Source: Davidsoniella eucalypti
Lineage: Eukaryota > Ascomycota > Sordariomycetes > Microascales > Ceratocystidaceae
Length of the DNA: 64,000 bases
Direction of reading: 5' to 3'
Assembly: GCA_004009845.1 (NCBI GenBank)
Contig: RMBW01000011.1
Coordinates: 310,001-374,000, forward strand
How positions within the stretch are numbered: position 1 is the stretch's first letter; each line of letters starts with the position of its first letter. Below are positions 37,562 to 49,066 of this stretch, piece after piece. A program made the translations under genes and the position numbers. The notes beneath the pieces were generated by a model that made no database searches, was not told the origin of the DNA, and saw only the letters and a program-made list of their open reading frames with translations.

Positions 37562-37770
37562 GATTTGATTTGATTTGATTATATTTAACGTCTACCTAAA
37601 TCACTAAGACCATACGACGCTGGATTGGTTACCGGACAGATGTCTAAAATCCTCCGCTTAGACACACTCAATAACTTTGTATGTGCGGGACGACACCATC
37701 CATCCCCTAGCCCCGAAGAACTAGTGGTCCATACCTCCACTAAGAGCAACAAAAACAAATACAAAAAAAA
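37562..37770 (+). repeat. Tandem repeat unit 1 with short A tail
   Basis: Starts with (GATTT)n and ends AAAAACAAATAC followed by eight A. It is about 85-90 percent identical by eye to the unit at 37778-38000, sharing GGACAGAT, TTTGTATGTGCGGGACGA and the block CCCCTAGCCCCGAAGAACT. The head-to-tail arrangement with A tails suggests retroposed copies, as for a SINE or truncated LINE. I see no convincing pol III boxes or coding frame. Confidence 0.65.
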
Positions 37771-37777
37771 GAGCCTC

Positions 37778-38000
37778 GATTTGATTTGTTTGATTTGATT
37801 TGATTATATTTAACGTCTACCTAAATCACTAAGATCATACGACGCCGGATTGGCTACCGGACAGATATTTAACGTCCTCTGCTCGACAAGCTCAATAGCT
37901 TTGTATGTGCGGGACGAGACCGTCCCCTAGCCCCGAAGAACTAGTGGTCCATACCTCTACTATGAGCAGCAAAAACAAATACAAAAAAAAAAAAAAAAAA
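37778..38000 (+). repeat. Tandem repeat unit 2 with 18-A tail
   Basis: Second copy of the 37562-37770 unit, separated from it by GAGCCTC. It ends in a run of 18 A (37983-38000). The differences from unit 1 are mainly transitions. A longer A tail here than in unit 1 would fit a younger insertion. Confidence 0.65.
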
Positions 38001-38029
38001 CCAGTGCATCCACAAAACTATTCCCCAAA

Positions 38030-38549
38030 AGACAGATCCACAAAACCAACTCCCTAAGTGGAGCTACCATCCCCACTATTCAGTGAGCCTCCAAGAGGCT
38101 GGTGATCGTGGCCGTAAGAATGAAAATTTTGGCGTAATCGAGTCGGGTGCTATGGATGAAGCAACAGCGACAAGATTCCCGCGCCGCGGGGTCGGGCATC
38201 CGGAACCTTCAAAAGGCTGCCCGCCGTGTGTGAGTATGGCTCCCTGAGGTGAGTGGATAGACTCGGGAGACCAACGATCGAAAAGGTGCGGGGTCGGTCG
38301 CTGGTGAGAACATCCCTCGAGAGGGGAAATCGGGCTCAAGGCCTCACGAAACGGTGCTTCGAAGACGACAAGTGTCGAAAAAGAAAACGAGAATGGACAG
38401 CAGCATTGGGAATATGTGCTGGTCGCTCTTAAAACCCACGACGAAGGGGAAAGATTCGTCTTTGGACGGAGGGGGAGGTACTCGAACTCAAAGGTACCCC
38501 CCCGAGGGTTGTAGGAGGGAAGGTTGAAAAAAAAAAAAAAAAAAAAAAA
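38030..38549 (+). repeat. GC-rich poly(A)-ended repeat just upstream of a tRNA gene
   Basis: A compositional island: 38221-38280 has 36 G or C in 60 by hand count, against 16 in 60 a few kb to the left. It ends in 23 A (38527-38549), followed directly by GAGCCTC, the same heptamer that follows the A tail at 37770. The right end of the A tail is 66 bp from the tRNA gene. It has no open frame I recognise. A poly(A)-tailed retroelement fragment inserted next to a pol III gene is the simplest reading. Confidence 0.6.
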
Positions 38550-38615
38550 GAGCCTCTATAGGTCGTTCCAATCGTGACCTTTTCGCCGAAGAAGCAAAAA
38601 AAAACACCTTCATCA

Positions 38616-38714
38616 GCTGGCTTGGCCGAGTGGTTAAGGCGATGGTTTTAAGTCTCTCCGTACTTAGAACACCATTATCTCTACGATGCGCAGGTTCGAA
38701 CCCTGCAGCCAGCA
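38616..38714 (+). tRNA. tRNA-Leu(UAA) with a 17-nt intron
   Basis: The acceptor arms GCTGGCT and AGCCAGC pair over 7 bp with A as discriminator. The D arm is GGCCGAGTGGTTAAGGC, the usual A-box region of leucine and serine tRNAs. The anticodon stem ATGGT (38642-38646) pairs with ACCAT (38671-38675). The loop reads TTTAAG with anticodon TAA at 38649-38651. The intron TCTCTCCGTACTTAGAA (38653-38669) starts one base 3' of the anticodon, and its CTTA can pair with the anticodon loop, as expected for nuclear tRNA introns. A long variable arm (about 13 nt) fits leucine. The T arm GCAGG-TTCGAAC-CCTGC is perfect and contains the B box. A run of seven T follows. Confidence 0.96.
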
Positions 38715-38715
38715 A

Positions 38716-38722
38716 TTTTTTT
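38716..38722 (+). terminator. Pol III terminator (T7) of tRNA-Leu
   Basis: Seven consecutive T starting two bases after the mature 3' end. This is the standard RNA polymerase III termination signal. Confidence 0.85.
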
Positions 38723-39028
38723 GGGGTTTCTTCCTGTAACTATGTTTTTCTGACTCTTTTTATGCTTCTTCTGGTCATATCCATTCACTATGTTTCATTC
38801 CATCTCTATGTGGCTTGTTTTAGGATAGTTAGAAATAAAGATTTGCTTACTATGTCATTGTATATGTTCGGTATAGTTTTTTCCACCCTCTAGTTTACTA
38901 AGTTCTAGCCCTTTTTTATACTTTGTGTCTTATGCTCCGGCCTTTATTTCTTGCACGGGTATTACTAAATGCTCTGATCCGTTCTTGTCATCCATCTTGT
39001 CATAGACAGTCTGTCTACTACCATGTTC
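38723..39028. other. Spacer between tRNA-Leu and tps2 3' end
   Basis: AT- and T-rich sequence with no gene. It should contain the 3' untranslated region of tps2, which is transcribed toward the tRNA. Confidence 0.5.
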
Positions 39029-42000
39029 CTATTTGCAGATGTCTGGAATATGACCTTCGACCTCACTCACCACCGCCAAGTTGACATCGCCAATAGTTGC
39101 AAGATCATGTCCCTGCTTACCAGCTGTTGATAGCAACGCAACACACTCAATCACATCTTCTGGCTCGAGCAAGTGCCAGCCGGCAAGAGTCATCTTGGAG
39201 CTTGCACCAACTGTCGTCGTGAAAACGTGGCTCTCGTGAAGATGACGGCCAGCATAGGCATTCAACGAACGGAACATGTCTTCATCCGTGAAATCATCTC
39301 CCATGCACAACGCAAACTCTAGCTTACCATCAGAGTCGCTGCCAGTGTAGGACTTGACTAACCGCTTGACGATCTCACCCTTGTTGATGAAGGTGGGACG
39401 AACTTCCAGGTTAGCCTTACCAGGCATAACTTCAACATCCCACTTCTGGCCGACGGTAGACTCCAGCTCCTTCTGGCATTCCCGAGACATAGCTAGAGCC
39501 TTGTCCTGGTCATCAGCTTGGCGGTAATGCCAGGTCAGGGCACAACGCTTGCGCTCAATGTGGCAACCTAGAAACATAATTGTTAGCATATCAATATCAG
39601 ATAAAATACGGATGAAAACCCCCGAAAAAGGACTTACCAGGAAGCATATCGGTGTACTTCTGGAAGGTGTCAAACACCTCTGATTGCCAGCCCATATCGT
39701 ACTTTTCCGCCAAGTTCTCCCATTCTTCACTGCCAGGGTGACGCATGAAACTGCCGTGCTCGGCACTGAAACCAAGTTCTGTGATGTGGCCGAGGTGCTG
39801 TTGAAGGAATTCTTGGTCACGACCTGAGATGATCCACACAAAGTTGCGGTGATCGGCAGCAAGTAGCTTCAAGGCTTGAATGACACGCTCCGATGGTAGA
39901 GCCATGCTAGGTTCACGAACAATCGGAGTTAGCGTGCCGTCATAGTCAAACATGAATAGACGTCTGTCGGCTGAGATGTACTGGCGGAGAAGTGCCGTGC
40001 GATCTAATAGAGGAGTAGCCACAACATTCTTGGATGTAGCCAACACATGCACCTGTCTGCGCAAGAGAGCATCAGTCCAGCTTTGGACATTGCGCGTGAC
40101 AACATGGTTGTATAGGCTCTGTTGCATAGACTTGCGCTGATCATCAGACATAGTCAAGGCGTTGTTAATCTCAGCAGCAACACCAGAAAGATCCCATGGG
40201 TTGATGTGGATAGCATCGCGCAAGCTGCCGGCAGTTCCACTGAACTCGGAAATGATGAGAGGACCGCAACCGTCTCTCTGGCAGAGAACATACTCCAAAC
40301 TAGTAGTGTTCATGCCATCTCTGACAGAGGTGATCAGACCAATATCGGCAGCACGCAGTAAAGCAAAGTACTCAGCAGGATTCAAATACTGGGGGTAGTG
40401 TTGCACAGGCGAGAAGCTCAGGCTACCGTAGGTACCGTTAATCTTCATGACCAGCTCATTAACACGAGTAGCAGTGCGGTTCTCTGGGTCGTCACTTTCG
40501 ATGCTAGTAGGCGAAGTCACTTGGATCAATACCACCTTCTCTTGCCAATCGGGGTACAGCTCCAGAAAACGCTCGAAGGCCTGCAGTTTTTGGGCCACGC
40601 CGCGAACGGTATCGAGACGGTCACGACCGACAATGAGTTTCTTTCCGGCATAGAGACTCTTGAGCGCTTGGTAGCGCTGCTCGACCTCGGTATTCCAGGC
40701 AAAATTCTCGACTTTGGCAACATCTATGCCAATGGGGAATACACCAACTTGAACTCTCATGCCGAATGCTTCAATAGCGTCGTTGTTGTTAGGGTAGTGC
40801 AGAATGCGGGTGCAGCTGCTGGTGAAATGCCGGGAGAAGCTGTAAGCTTGCATGCCAACCAAGTTGGCTCCTAGAACACCCTCCAAAATCTCCTTGCGGC
40901 GCGGCAAGCAGCGCATAAACTCACTGCTGGGGAATGGGCAGTGCAGATAGAAAGAGATGTACATGTTGGGCATGCGTTGGCGGAGAATGGCAGGAAGTAG
41001 CATGAGGTAGTAGTCGTGAATGATGACCAAGTCTCCAGGCTTGTAGATTTCAAGAATCTTGGTGGCAAAGCGCTGGTTCATGTGGCAGTAGTCGATCCAG
41101 TGTAGGCGCTCTGCGCGGCCATTGGTGGGCTCATGTTGCTTGTAGTGGAACAGAGTGTAGAGCTCCTCCTGTGCATAACGTCTCCAGCGAGTCTGGTCCT
41201 TGAGACGAATGCCTGCGTCATCTTCGTCCTCGTCGTCAGCCAGCCAGACGGGAACGGTCTTGATGGTACGGCTATGCGACAGCTTGTACTCCAGGCGGTC
41301 TTGGGCGACCTTGGTGACGAATAGGCCATCAGATGCGGGTGTATCTGCCGGGCAAACTTCGGGGTCAACAGGCACGGGCGCAGACAAAGCGCTAATGGGG
41401 GCAGTCTGAGGACCGGACGAACCGTTCTCATTAGTCTCAATCTCGCCGGTCCAAGCAACGACGTTGTGGTTCCACGGCGTGTGCTCTGACGAGAGATACG
41501 CGAGCGAATCGAAAAGGGCGGATTGGCCATGCCGAGCACCGAGTTCCTACATAAAAAAGAAAAGCACGGTATGTTAGCGACCATTAATAACCTGGCACAT
41601 TATTTTCAATGTTTGCTTGGTGGTTGGTTGCGTGACGTCAGATTGCTATAGAATGGGAAAGTTTTGGGTACTATGTCATACATACCCAGTCATCGCTCTT
41701 CTGGTTGTACTTGAGCGAATGCGGAATGTTGAAGGTGGCCGAGATCACATTGCCGCTCAACGAAAGCATAGGATTTGCGGATCTGATAGTCGACAGCGAC
41801 TCTCGCCGGCGCCGATTTCTGTGGTTCTGAGAAAGCAGGTGGTCGTCAGAGCCATCATCAGTGCCGTTTGGCTGGCCGTTGACAAAGCCGCTAGTGGCAT
41901 TTTCACTGCGCGAGAAGTAGCATTCTTGGCCCTCGAGCGATGGGCTCAATGGGTTATTGTAGGTCTCAGGGTGAATTCCAGGCGTGGCCGCTTCGTTGTC

Positions 42001-42063
42001 GGCAGCGTACTGCTCGGCGTGGTTAAGGTCCAGAGGCGGAGGGATGTTGGCGGAATCGGGCAT
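39029..42063 (-). CDS. tps2: Trehalose-6-phosphate phosphatase with N-terminal GT20 domain
   Basis: Three exons (42063-41686, 41546-39638, 39567-39029) with introns of 139 and 70 bp give 941 residues. A polar N-terminus (1-126) precedes a trehalose-phosphate-synthase-like GT20 domain (about 180-630). The phosphatase domain follows, with the HAD nucleophile motif DYDGT (D660, D662) and the metal-binding GDDFTDED (852-859). The enzyme removes phosphate from trehalose-6-phosphate in the cytosolic Tps1/Tps2 complex, the last step of trehalose synthesis. In the GT20 domain the stretch VGRDRLDTVRG has Arg where active synthases have Lys in the D-Y-x-K-G motif, in line with the known loss of synthase activity in Tps2. 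Tps1 lacks the phosphatase domain, so the length separates the two. An AGGGG/CCCCT core (stress-response-element type) lies at 42282-42286, about 220 bp upstream. Confidence 0.95.
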
Positions 42064-45000
42064 TGCGATAAGCCTGGGTTGGGTGTGTCGAAGTATGCGC
42101 TAGCGATAGAGATTCCAGCAAGACAGAGAGGAGAGGATAAGATGAACCAGTACAGCTAATAGTACAACGGACAGTACAACTAATAGATGGATAGCAAGAT
42201 GCTCGGTGACTGTGACTGTGGTGGACAACAATGGATGGGGCTGGAATAACTAAAACGGTAGATTGATGGGAGAACAAGAGAAGGGGGAAGGCGGGATGTT
42301 TATGGATAAAAAAAGGTAAAGAGCAAGAGGGCAAGAGGGCAAGAGCTGAGCTAGAGGAAGTCGATTCCTAAATCGCAATCAGTCGCCTCAAAATCCGGGG
42401 GTGAGTGGAAAGCTAATAAAGCTAAGAAACTGGGCCAGCTGAACCCACAAATAAATGACAGAGAGAGACAGGAGCGATAGCAAGAGTAAGAGCAAAAGCA
42501 GCAAGAGAACAAGCGCAAGTAGCAAGAGCAGAAGAAGGCCCGTTCAAGTGGGGTTCTGATATGGAGAATCAGCGTCTCAAATGGCAATAACTAGCTAGCT
42601 CCTAGGCACAAGCCAAAAACAGACAGCAGAAGCCAAAAAGGAGGAAGGCGAAGCGACCAATAGAGAGGCTTTTGCTGTTCCAAAATACACAGAAAATGCG
42701 AGAAAATCCGCTGCGGTTCTACATGAAATTATGTTGAGATATGTTGGCAACCTCTGAATGTGAGATGTGATGTAAGCAGTGTTGTTGTGTCAGTTTTTTT
42801 TTCCCTGTGCTGCGGTGTGACTATTCTTGTCGTTGTCTACATGGCAAACATAAATTACAAAATCGTGGACGAGAGCATCAGATAGACAATGCGCTGAGGC
42901 CACAATTCAGACCGGGCCTATTGGTCTGGCCGAGAAAAAAAGAAAGCCAAATGCGCGCTCACCGTCGTCAATACAACAGACTCCAAGGGATGAGGTAAAG
43001 CCTGTGATGCACGCACATCGGATAGTTCCTGTCTCGGCTCTCTTGGCCTCTGAGATTATCCAGGCCAAGCCTAAAATAAGTATAGATGCTGCCGCAGCAG
43101 AACCTCAATCGGTAAGCCTTTTAGGTTTGGCGGGGGTGTCCGATCAGTGGATGGCGGGGTTCTGTAAAAAAATACTGGGTAGAAACAAACATGTCTATCT
43201 CTGTAAGTACATTATAGCGACACTTGGTTACGTGCTTGCTAACAAGTTCGTCGAAGCTTGGGTGTCCTTCATAAGGGTTACACCGCTATTAAGGGTACTC
43301 TACCCCTCTAGGCTAGATTTGACAGGTCCATGCGACAATAAGCAGTATTCTGGAAAAAGGAGAAAAGCTATGCCGTGTTTACAGACAATTTGTGCCATAT
43401 TCGGTCACTATCGTCGATTCGACTTTTCTGCGGCAAAAGACAACGCATCAGACAGTCCGGAAGAAAGGGCGAGTTCGCGGTATATTCACTGATAACAAAA
43501 AAGAAAAGGCACTGAAGGATCCGTCATGCCGTGACACATATAAGATTGTTATTAGTGACTAGGTAGCAAACGATACGCTATTGAGTTGCCCATTTGTGCG
43601 GTGAAGAGACTAGGGAGCTCTAGAAGCAGCGAACGGGCGGCACATGTGTAGCATGCACATATGCAGTTGTATGTACAGATATGTACTTACAGGCACAGAT
43701 ACATGTGTATCTATGCATATTCACCTATACATCGTACAGGCGCATTATTGTTGCATGGACTCTCCCCAGGAAAACATGGGAGACAGTGTCACGGACTGAA
43801 TTCCCGTCGAACAAGATATCGAATCGATAATAATAACAATATTCTGCTGGATTACCCCGAAATAAAGAGCGGAGAGAAAGATTTTGTGTTCTCACGGACA
43901 ACGCCGGCTGAGCCTTTGCTTTAGCCTGCCGTTTTCCATCTTTACATATACATAACAACTATACTCGATCGCTATTGTCTGTGCCGCCGCCGATTCCATT
44001 TCTATTCCATACGTGATTCCTACTATAACACTTAGTAATATTTGGCGCGGCCCGACGAGGCTTGTTTTTCTTATTTTTTCGTGTTTTTGAATACGGAGAA
44101 AAGGCATGCCTGTCCACTTAACGCCGTGCACACCCAAGTACCGATAATTTGGATTGTATGGGGTTTAGGCGTCATATCGGCCTTCTTCAACTGCGTCAGA
44201 GAAACAAAGTGGGCTATGACCTTGAAAAAATGACACTTGATAAGCTGCTAAATATACAACAATTGCTTAGCTACATACATAAGTAGTAACGAACTGAAAC
44301 AAAAAACAAAAAAACCCAATCTTTTTAGTCAAGTGAAAATAATAAGAATACAAAACCACTGCCCTTGGTTGTTTACCCACGCTTATCTAGCCTGCTGTTC
44401 TTTCCGTTTGCATGTGAAATGATCTGACTGCACCTTCCGGAATTGTAGAGTCAACATGCATCAAACAGAAAGTGGAAGCAGGTAATTACCACAAATATGT
44501 AAATGTGACAACACTCTGGCTTACTGGATAGAAGGCAAGACCGGAAACAAGCATAGGGCTACCGTAAAATCGGATACACGCATCACCTAATGTGCGTAAA
44601 AAGGTTACGTGAAAAAAGGGACAAGAGCCTCTAAACCTTAGATTCATGATGTTTTGTTTATTCAAGCAGGCATGACAAGCCAGCCTCGACATATTCATTT
44701 CAATACCGTATTCTTGCCCCGCACCCAAATGAGTTCGCGGCTATATACTTACATAGTAGCCAACTTCGTCATCAGCATCGGCTAGAGAATCTGTCGAAGG
44801 AGAAAAGAACAGCAGAGAACATGAGAGAACGCGATTGAATATTGTCCAGAACGGCCCGAAATCCTGAGCGAGCAACTAGCTAGCTAAGCTATATTTTTGA
44901 CTTTCCCATCCAACCTCCCCCTCCCCCGGCCAATTGCTATTTACGAAGATAAAAATGCGTAGCGATAACTTTTTATAGAAGCATAACACAGATATCAACT

Positions 45001-46499
45001 TGACCAATGTTTTATATGCTAACCAAAAACACTATGGCAAAGACTAGAAATGCCCTAAGAAGAAGATTCGTGCGGTGGTTTTGAATATGAACAAACCGCA
45101 CAATGAGCGAGGAATAAAAGGCCCGTTTTATCCTATCATTCCCCCTCTTGATAAAAAAACGACAAATACCAAAAGAGATAGAATCAAACCCGGGACAGCC
45201 ACGAGCACGTTCGGAGAATAGAGCCGAATATCATACCGCTCATTGTCTATCTTTTTTTGTCATAGGCTGGATTTTTACCCGTTCTTCTCATGCACAAACA
45301 CACTGTTAATGCCTTACAAGTCATGACAGCTGGCTAAATTATATAGACGTACGTATATTTCTATACCTTGATATCAGTTAATAGTCACTATTAGTTATGC
45401 CAATAATGCTGGCGGAACAAGCGAGTTTCTTGGATTTTGAAATTTAGATGGACAAATGACGGGCCTCAAGAGTCCGATTATTCGGTTACATTAATCCATT
45501 TCATCCTTTAACATCACACTCGTGCGCCCATTTTGGCATGGAATAAATTCTAGCCTTGTTGCTAATACGAACATAGATAGAAATGTTGTGTGTTCCCATG
45601 ACAAACATGACAAAAAGCCTGGCCTGTGAGGCTCGAGAATACATAATCTTTCAATTACATTACGCCGTCTAGTCACGCAGGATAATAATTCTCAATACTT
45701 GCCGAAAAACAACAAGTTATACCATCTTACCATATATTGGGTTCTTCGGCTAAATGAAAAGGTCATAATACCCTGATCTACTTGACAATTCAAGTCTCTT
45801 TGGCCTTTTTTTCTAGGTGCTACTGTCACCCACCCACTGTCAGATATGGTAACCGAGGAAAAATGATAATGCTATTTCGAAACTCGACAAAGTCTCAGCA
45901 AAATACTGTCTGTTGACTAACATCGACCCCTCACTTTAACCATTCTTGCCATTTGTCTGCAGGCACCCGTTATGTCCCGATTAGCTTACTTGTAGTTAGT
46001 CGGAATACTTGAGTCTGATATTCTTTCTAGTGAGGATGATACATAGTTGGGACGGCTTACTGCATATTGGGCTTGAAGGCTCAAGCTGTCAAGTTGATTT
46101 CTATCCCAAGAGGTCCGCGTTGTCTTCGTCCTAGCCGAAAAGAACATATGAAAATAGGACTGATATGGCCGGACGACGGGAAAGTTGTTTGTAGAGTCGA
46201 AGCTCCAGGTTTTGTCTGGTTATACATTCCGGGACAAGATAGAGCCTGAATTATATGTATTACATGTTTTTGAGTTCTTGTCTAACCTCTCACAGGACCT
46301 TCAATATTATAGAACTTAGTAGATAGTCATTCTTTTAGGGGAAGCGTGTGTATTATGTACGATTGGATTCTTATTGGAAAGGGGATGTTGATAATATATA
46401 ATACTAATACTTATACAGGATTCCAAAGTGCTTTACCCACATAACGATTCCTGCTTTAGTCTTTGATTTCTCTGTACAATAATTACTCCGTTTTAGCGT
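42064..46499. other. tps2 promoter and gene-poor stretch
   Basis: The first 700 bp contain purine-rich tracts (GCAAGAG repeats near 42330-42350 and 42480-42540) typical of a leader and promoter for the minus-strand tps2 gene. Beyond that I see no gene. A 162-codon open frame at 43004-43492 is within chance expectation and has no recognisable motif. Around 45185-45235 there is a tRNA-like T-arm sequence without a foldable tRNA. Confidence 0.5.
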
Positions 46500-49066
46500 C
46501 TAATAATTTCCAGCAAACCCGCCATGGCTCACAAACTGTTCTCTATAATCGCGCAAGTCAGCCCACGTGCGTAGCTCCGACTCTTCATCCTCACCGGCAG
46601 TGTTTTCCAACCGCATAAGTACCTGCACTAGTTGGTGCAAAGACTCACAATCTGAGATGACATCAGCGTTGTGGGTTAGTGTTGATGCCACTTGCCGGAT
46701 CTTGTTGATAAGCGAGGCACCATTGGGCTCGATATGAAGCTGGTTGATCGAAGCAAGAACATTCTTCAGATCAGCTACAATCTGACGCCGTTCTTGGGTC
46801 ATGGCTGTGTAGACACCCGTTTCCTCTGCTTTATCGTCACCTTCCTCGAGAGTCTTGACCTCGGAGATGTGAATATTGCGTCTGGTAAAGTACATCTCGA
46901 CAAAGTACGAGCGTGTAGCAAGTTCAGACACATATATGTTTGCTTTTTGGATCTCGAATTGTAACTGCCGACGACGTGCTGGATTGGTTTTGATAATCTG
47001 CGTGACGTCACTGGGAGGCGCTACGTTAGGCGTGGAAGATGAGAGATATTGTGTGAGAGCATCACCGGAGTGGACATCGGCACCTTGTACGGTGTGGCCA
47101 ACTTGCAGCTCCAGGGGAAGACGAAGAACGATATCCTTGACAGCGGATAGTGCGCTCTTGATCATTTCACGCTGTGCTGCCCAGCCAAGAGTAGCCATGC
47201 CGTAGCAATGCTCGACGGCTACGATGGGGTTCATGGTCATATATATGTCCGTGGCGATCCGGAAACCTGTGAGCATAGTGACTGGTTCCATTTCCTGGTC
47301 AATGGAGTTTGCTAGGACATTCTTATCCTCGGTGTTTTCAGGCAGATCAGGGTAAGGATTATTCGGCGTTGGTGGCGGGATATCCGAGATCTTTAGGGGT
47401 ATGCCAAGCTGTCTCATGGATCTATATTATCAGTGTCAGTTAAGCACGTAAGTGACATATCTTGGTCATGACGGAAAAAAACTTACCGAACCCCTAGGAA
47501 CGCACACCAGAAGAGACGTTTTCCCATCTGATCGTTGATATGATTAAACGGCATAGGATCCGGTGCACAAGTATCAGTACCATACTGCGGTGCACCATTT
47601 GGCGTCTTGTAGTCACCAAGTCTTTCGAGAATAGACAAACTCTCGACTAGGAGTTCCTTGTGCTGAGCCATCCGAAATGTGTAAGCGGCCGCCAAGGAAA
47701 GGAAGTAACTAGTACAGGCATCGTAGATAGTCTTGGGAGCCTTGTTATGCCACATGGGGCCACGAGCTATCAAAGCTAGATTCTCACATTTTTCGATGAA
47801 AAGAATAGCGCGTGGCATATCCTGCTGGCCTTTCAGCTGGGCTCTTGCGTTGCGTGGGAAGGATGCCACCAAAGCACCAATCATACTAGCTAAGAGACCA
47901 AAGAACTCGAGGTTGATACGATCCTCTCTATTGACAAGCGATGTCTGGAACGAAGGCTCGTGAGGAAACGGACATAGGGGGTGCACATAAGTGAAGAAAT
48001 CATCTACGAGTAGCTTTAAGATTGGCATGGGAGCAATCATCTCAGCATCTAGCTTAGTCGCCGGACTCAAGTTTCCAAGAGACGAGGGTAGGCTAGGAAT
48101 GGTAGTAGTGGGCTGAGGAACTCCTATGTTCATCAACGGGAGCTGTGGTGGTGCCATAGCAGACACCTGAGGCTGGGTTTGCACACGTGCTAGAATACGC
48201 TGAACACTCTTGTTAGGGGGACCACGTCGCTTACGCTCACGCGAGTTTGTACATTCCAGTCCAATCTCGATACACGGCCGACATGGGCGCTGTTGCTCAC
48301 ACTTGACCTTGCGCTCAGAGCAGTGATCGCAGGCTCTCGATAGACGAGTGAGCTTGGGGTTGATACTATGGTCTCGTAGCGACCGGCCGCCGGCGTTGTG
48401 TGAGACAACCATTTGCGGCGTCGGTGGCTGTGATGAGATGTTTGGTGACATCTGCACTACAGGCGCAGGTGAGGGCGTAGAGACTGACATGGGAGCAGAA
48501 GATGTGGCAGCGGCAGCGGCTGTTGCTACCTGAAACGCAGCAGCTGCTGCCAAAGTAGCAGTGGATAGATCCTGATCGTTGGCCATGCTGTGATTCATGG
48601 TTTCTAGCGAGGCAGAGAATTGCGCGGCAGCATCGTTCTGTTGTTGTTGGTGTGCTTGTGCTTGTTGTTGCTGGTCCTGTGCTTGCTGCTGCTGTTGCTG
48701 CTGTTGACACAGTTGTTCCTGCTGCTGGGCCTCATGTTCGGCCGCAAGAAGCTGTGCTTGAGCATCAGTTGCTGCTTGAAGTACTTGTAAACCATTAGTA
48801 GCGTACGCATGAGCAGCAGCAGCGGCGGCAGCATCCTGTTCATGTTGATCTTTTTCACTCAGTTGAACATGATTTTGAGGCTGCTGCTGTTGCTCTTCAA
48901 GATCTTCCTGGTCATCCATACGATCTTGTTCATATTGATTTTGACTATTATTAACTGCAGCTGCTACAATATGCGCTCTATACGTTGATAGACGAAGCTC
49001 TTCAATCTCGTCCTTCAACTCCTGAGGAGTGGTGGCAGGAGGCGCCATGAGGGCGTTATCCAGCAT
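46500..49066 (-). CDS. Zn2Cys6 transcription factor with Gln/Ala-rich N-terminus
   Basis: Two exons, 49066-47487 and 47421-46500, joined across a 65-bp GTAAGT...TAG intron, encode 833 residues. The first 240 residues are low complexity, with Gln runs (about 56-63 and 115-143) and Ala runs (78-86 and 170-190). The zinc cluster has canonical spacing (C246, C249, C256, C262, C265, C272). It is followed by the basic linker RERKRRGPPNK, which marks a subgroup of fungal regulators. From about 330 a fungal middle-homology region begins (LLVDDFFTYVHPLCPFPHEPSF), containing RLFWCAFLGVR-S-M-R-Q-L-G-I-P at the exon junction. The protein is a nuclear DNA-binding regulator. The ortholog and targets are not clear to me, although regulators of sugar or nitrogen use share this linker. 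The N-terminal ATG at 49066 has no competing upstream start in frame nearby. Confidence 0.88.

Noticed and set aside
38085..38556. GAGCCTC at 38085 and 38550 as a target-site duplication bounding a 458-bp element
   Set aside because: The similarity to the copy at 37215-37545 starts before 38085, so the left heptamer lies inside the repeat. It is kept only as a recurring motif.
38488..38715. 75-codon minus-strand open frame (MLAAGFEPAHRRD start)
   Set aside because: It is the antisense of the tRNA-Leu T arm and variable arm plus the poly(A) tract, a common false gene call.
43004..43492. 162-codon plus-strand open frame upstream of tps2
   Set aside because: No recognisable domain and chance-level length. 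It lies about 0.9 kb upstream of tps2 in apparently non-coding DNA, and no splice partners were seen.
45140..45250. Possible minus-strand tRNA (GGTATGAT and CCCGGGTTTGATTC elements)
   Set aside because: The T stem does not pair, the anticodon loop would be nine bases and no clean acceptor forms. At most it is a decayed tRNA relic.
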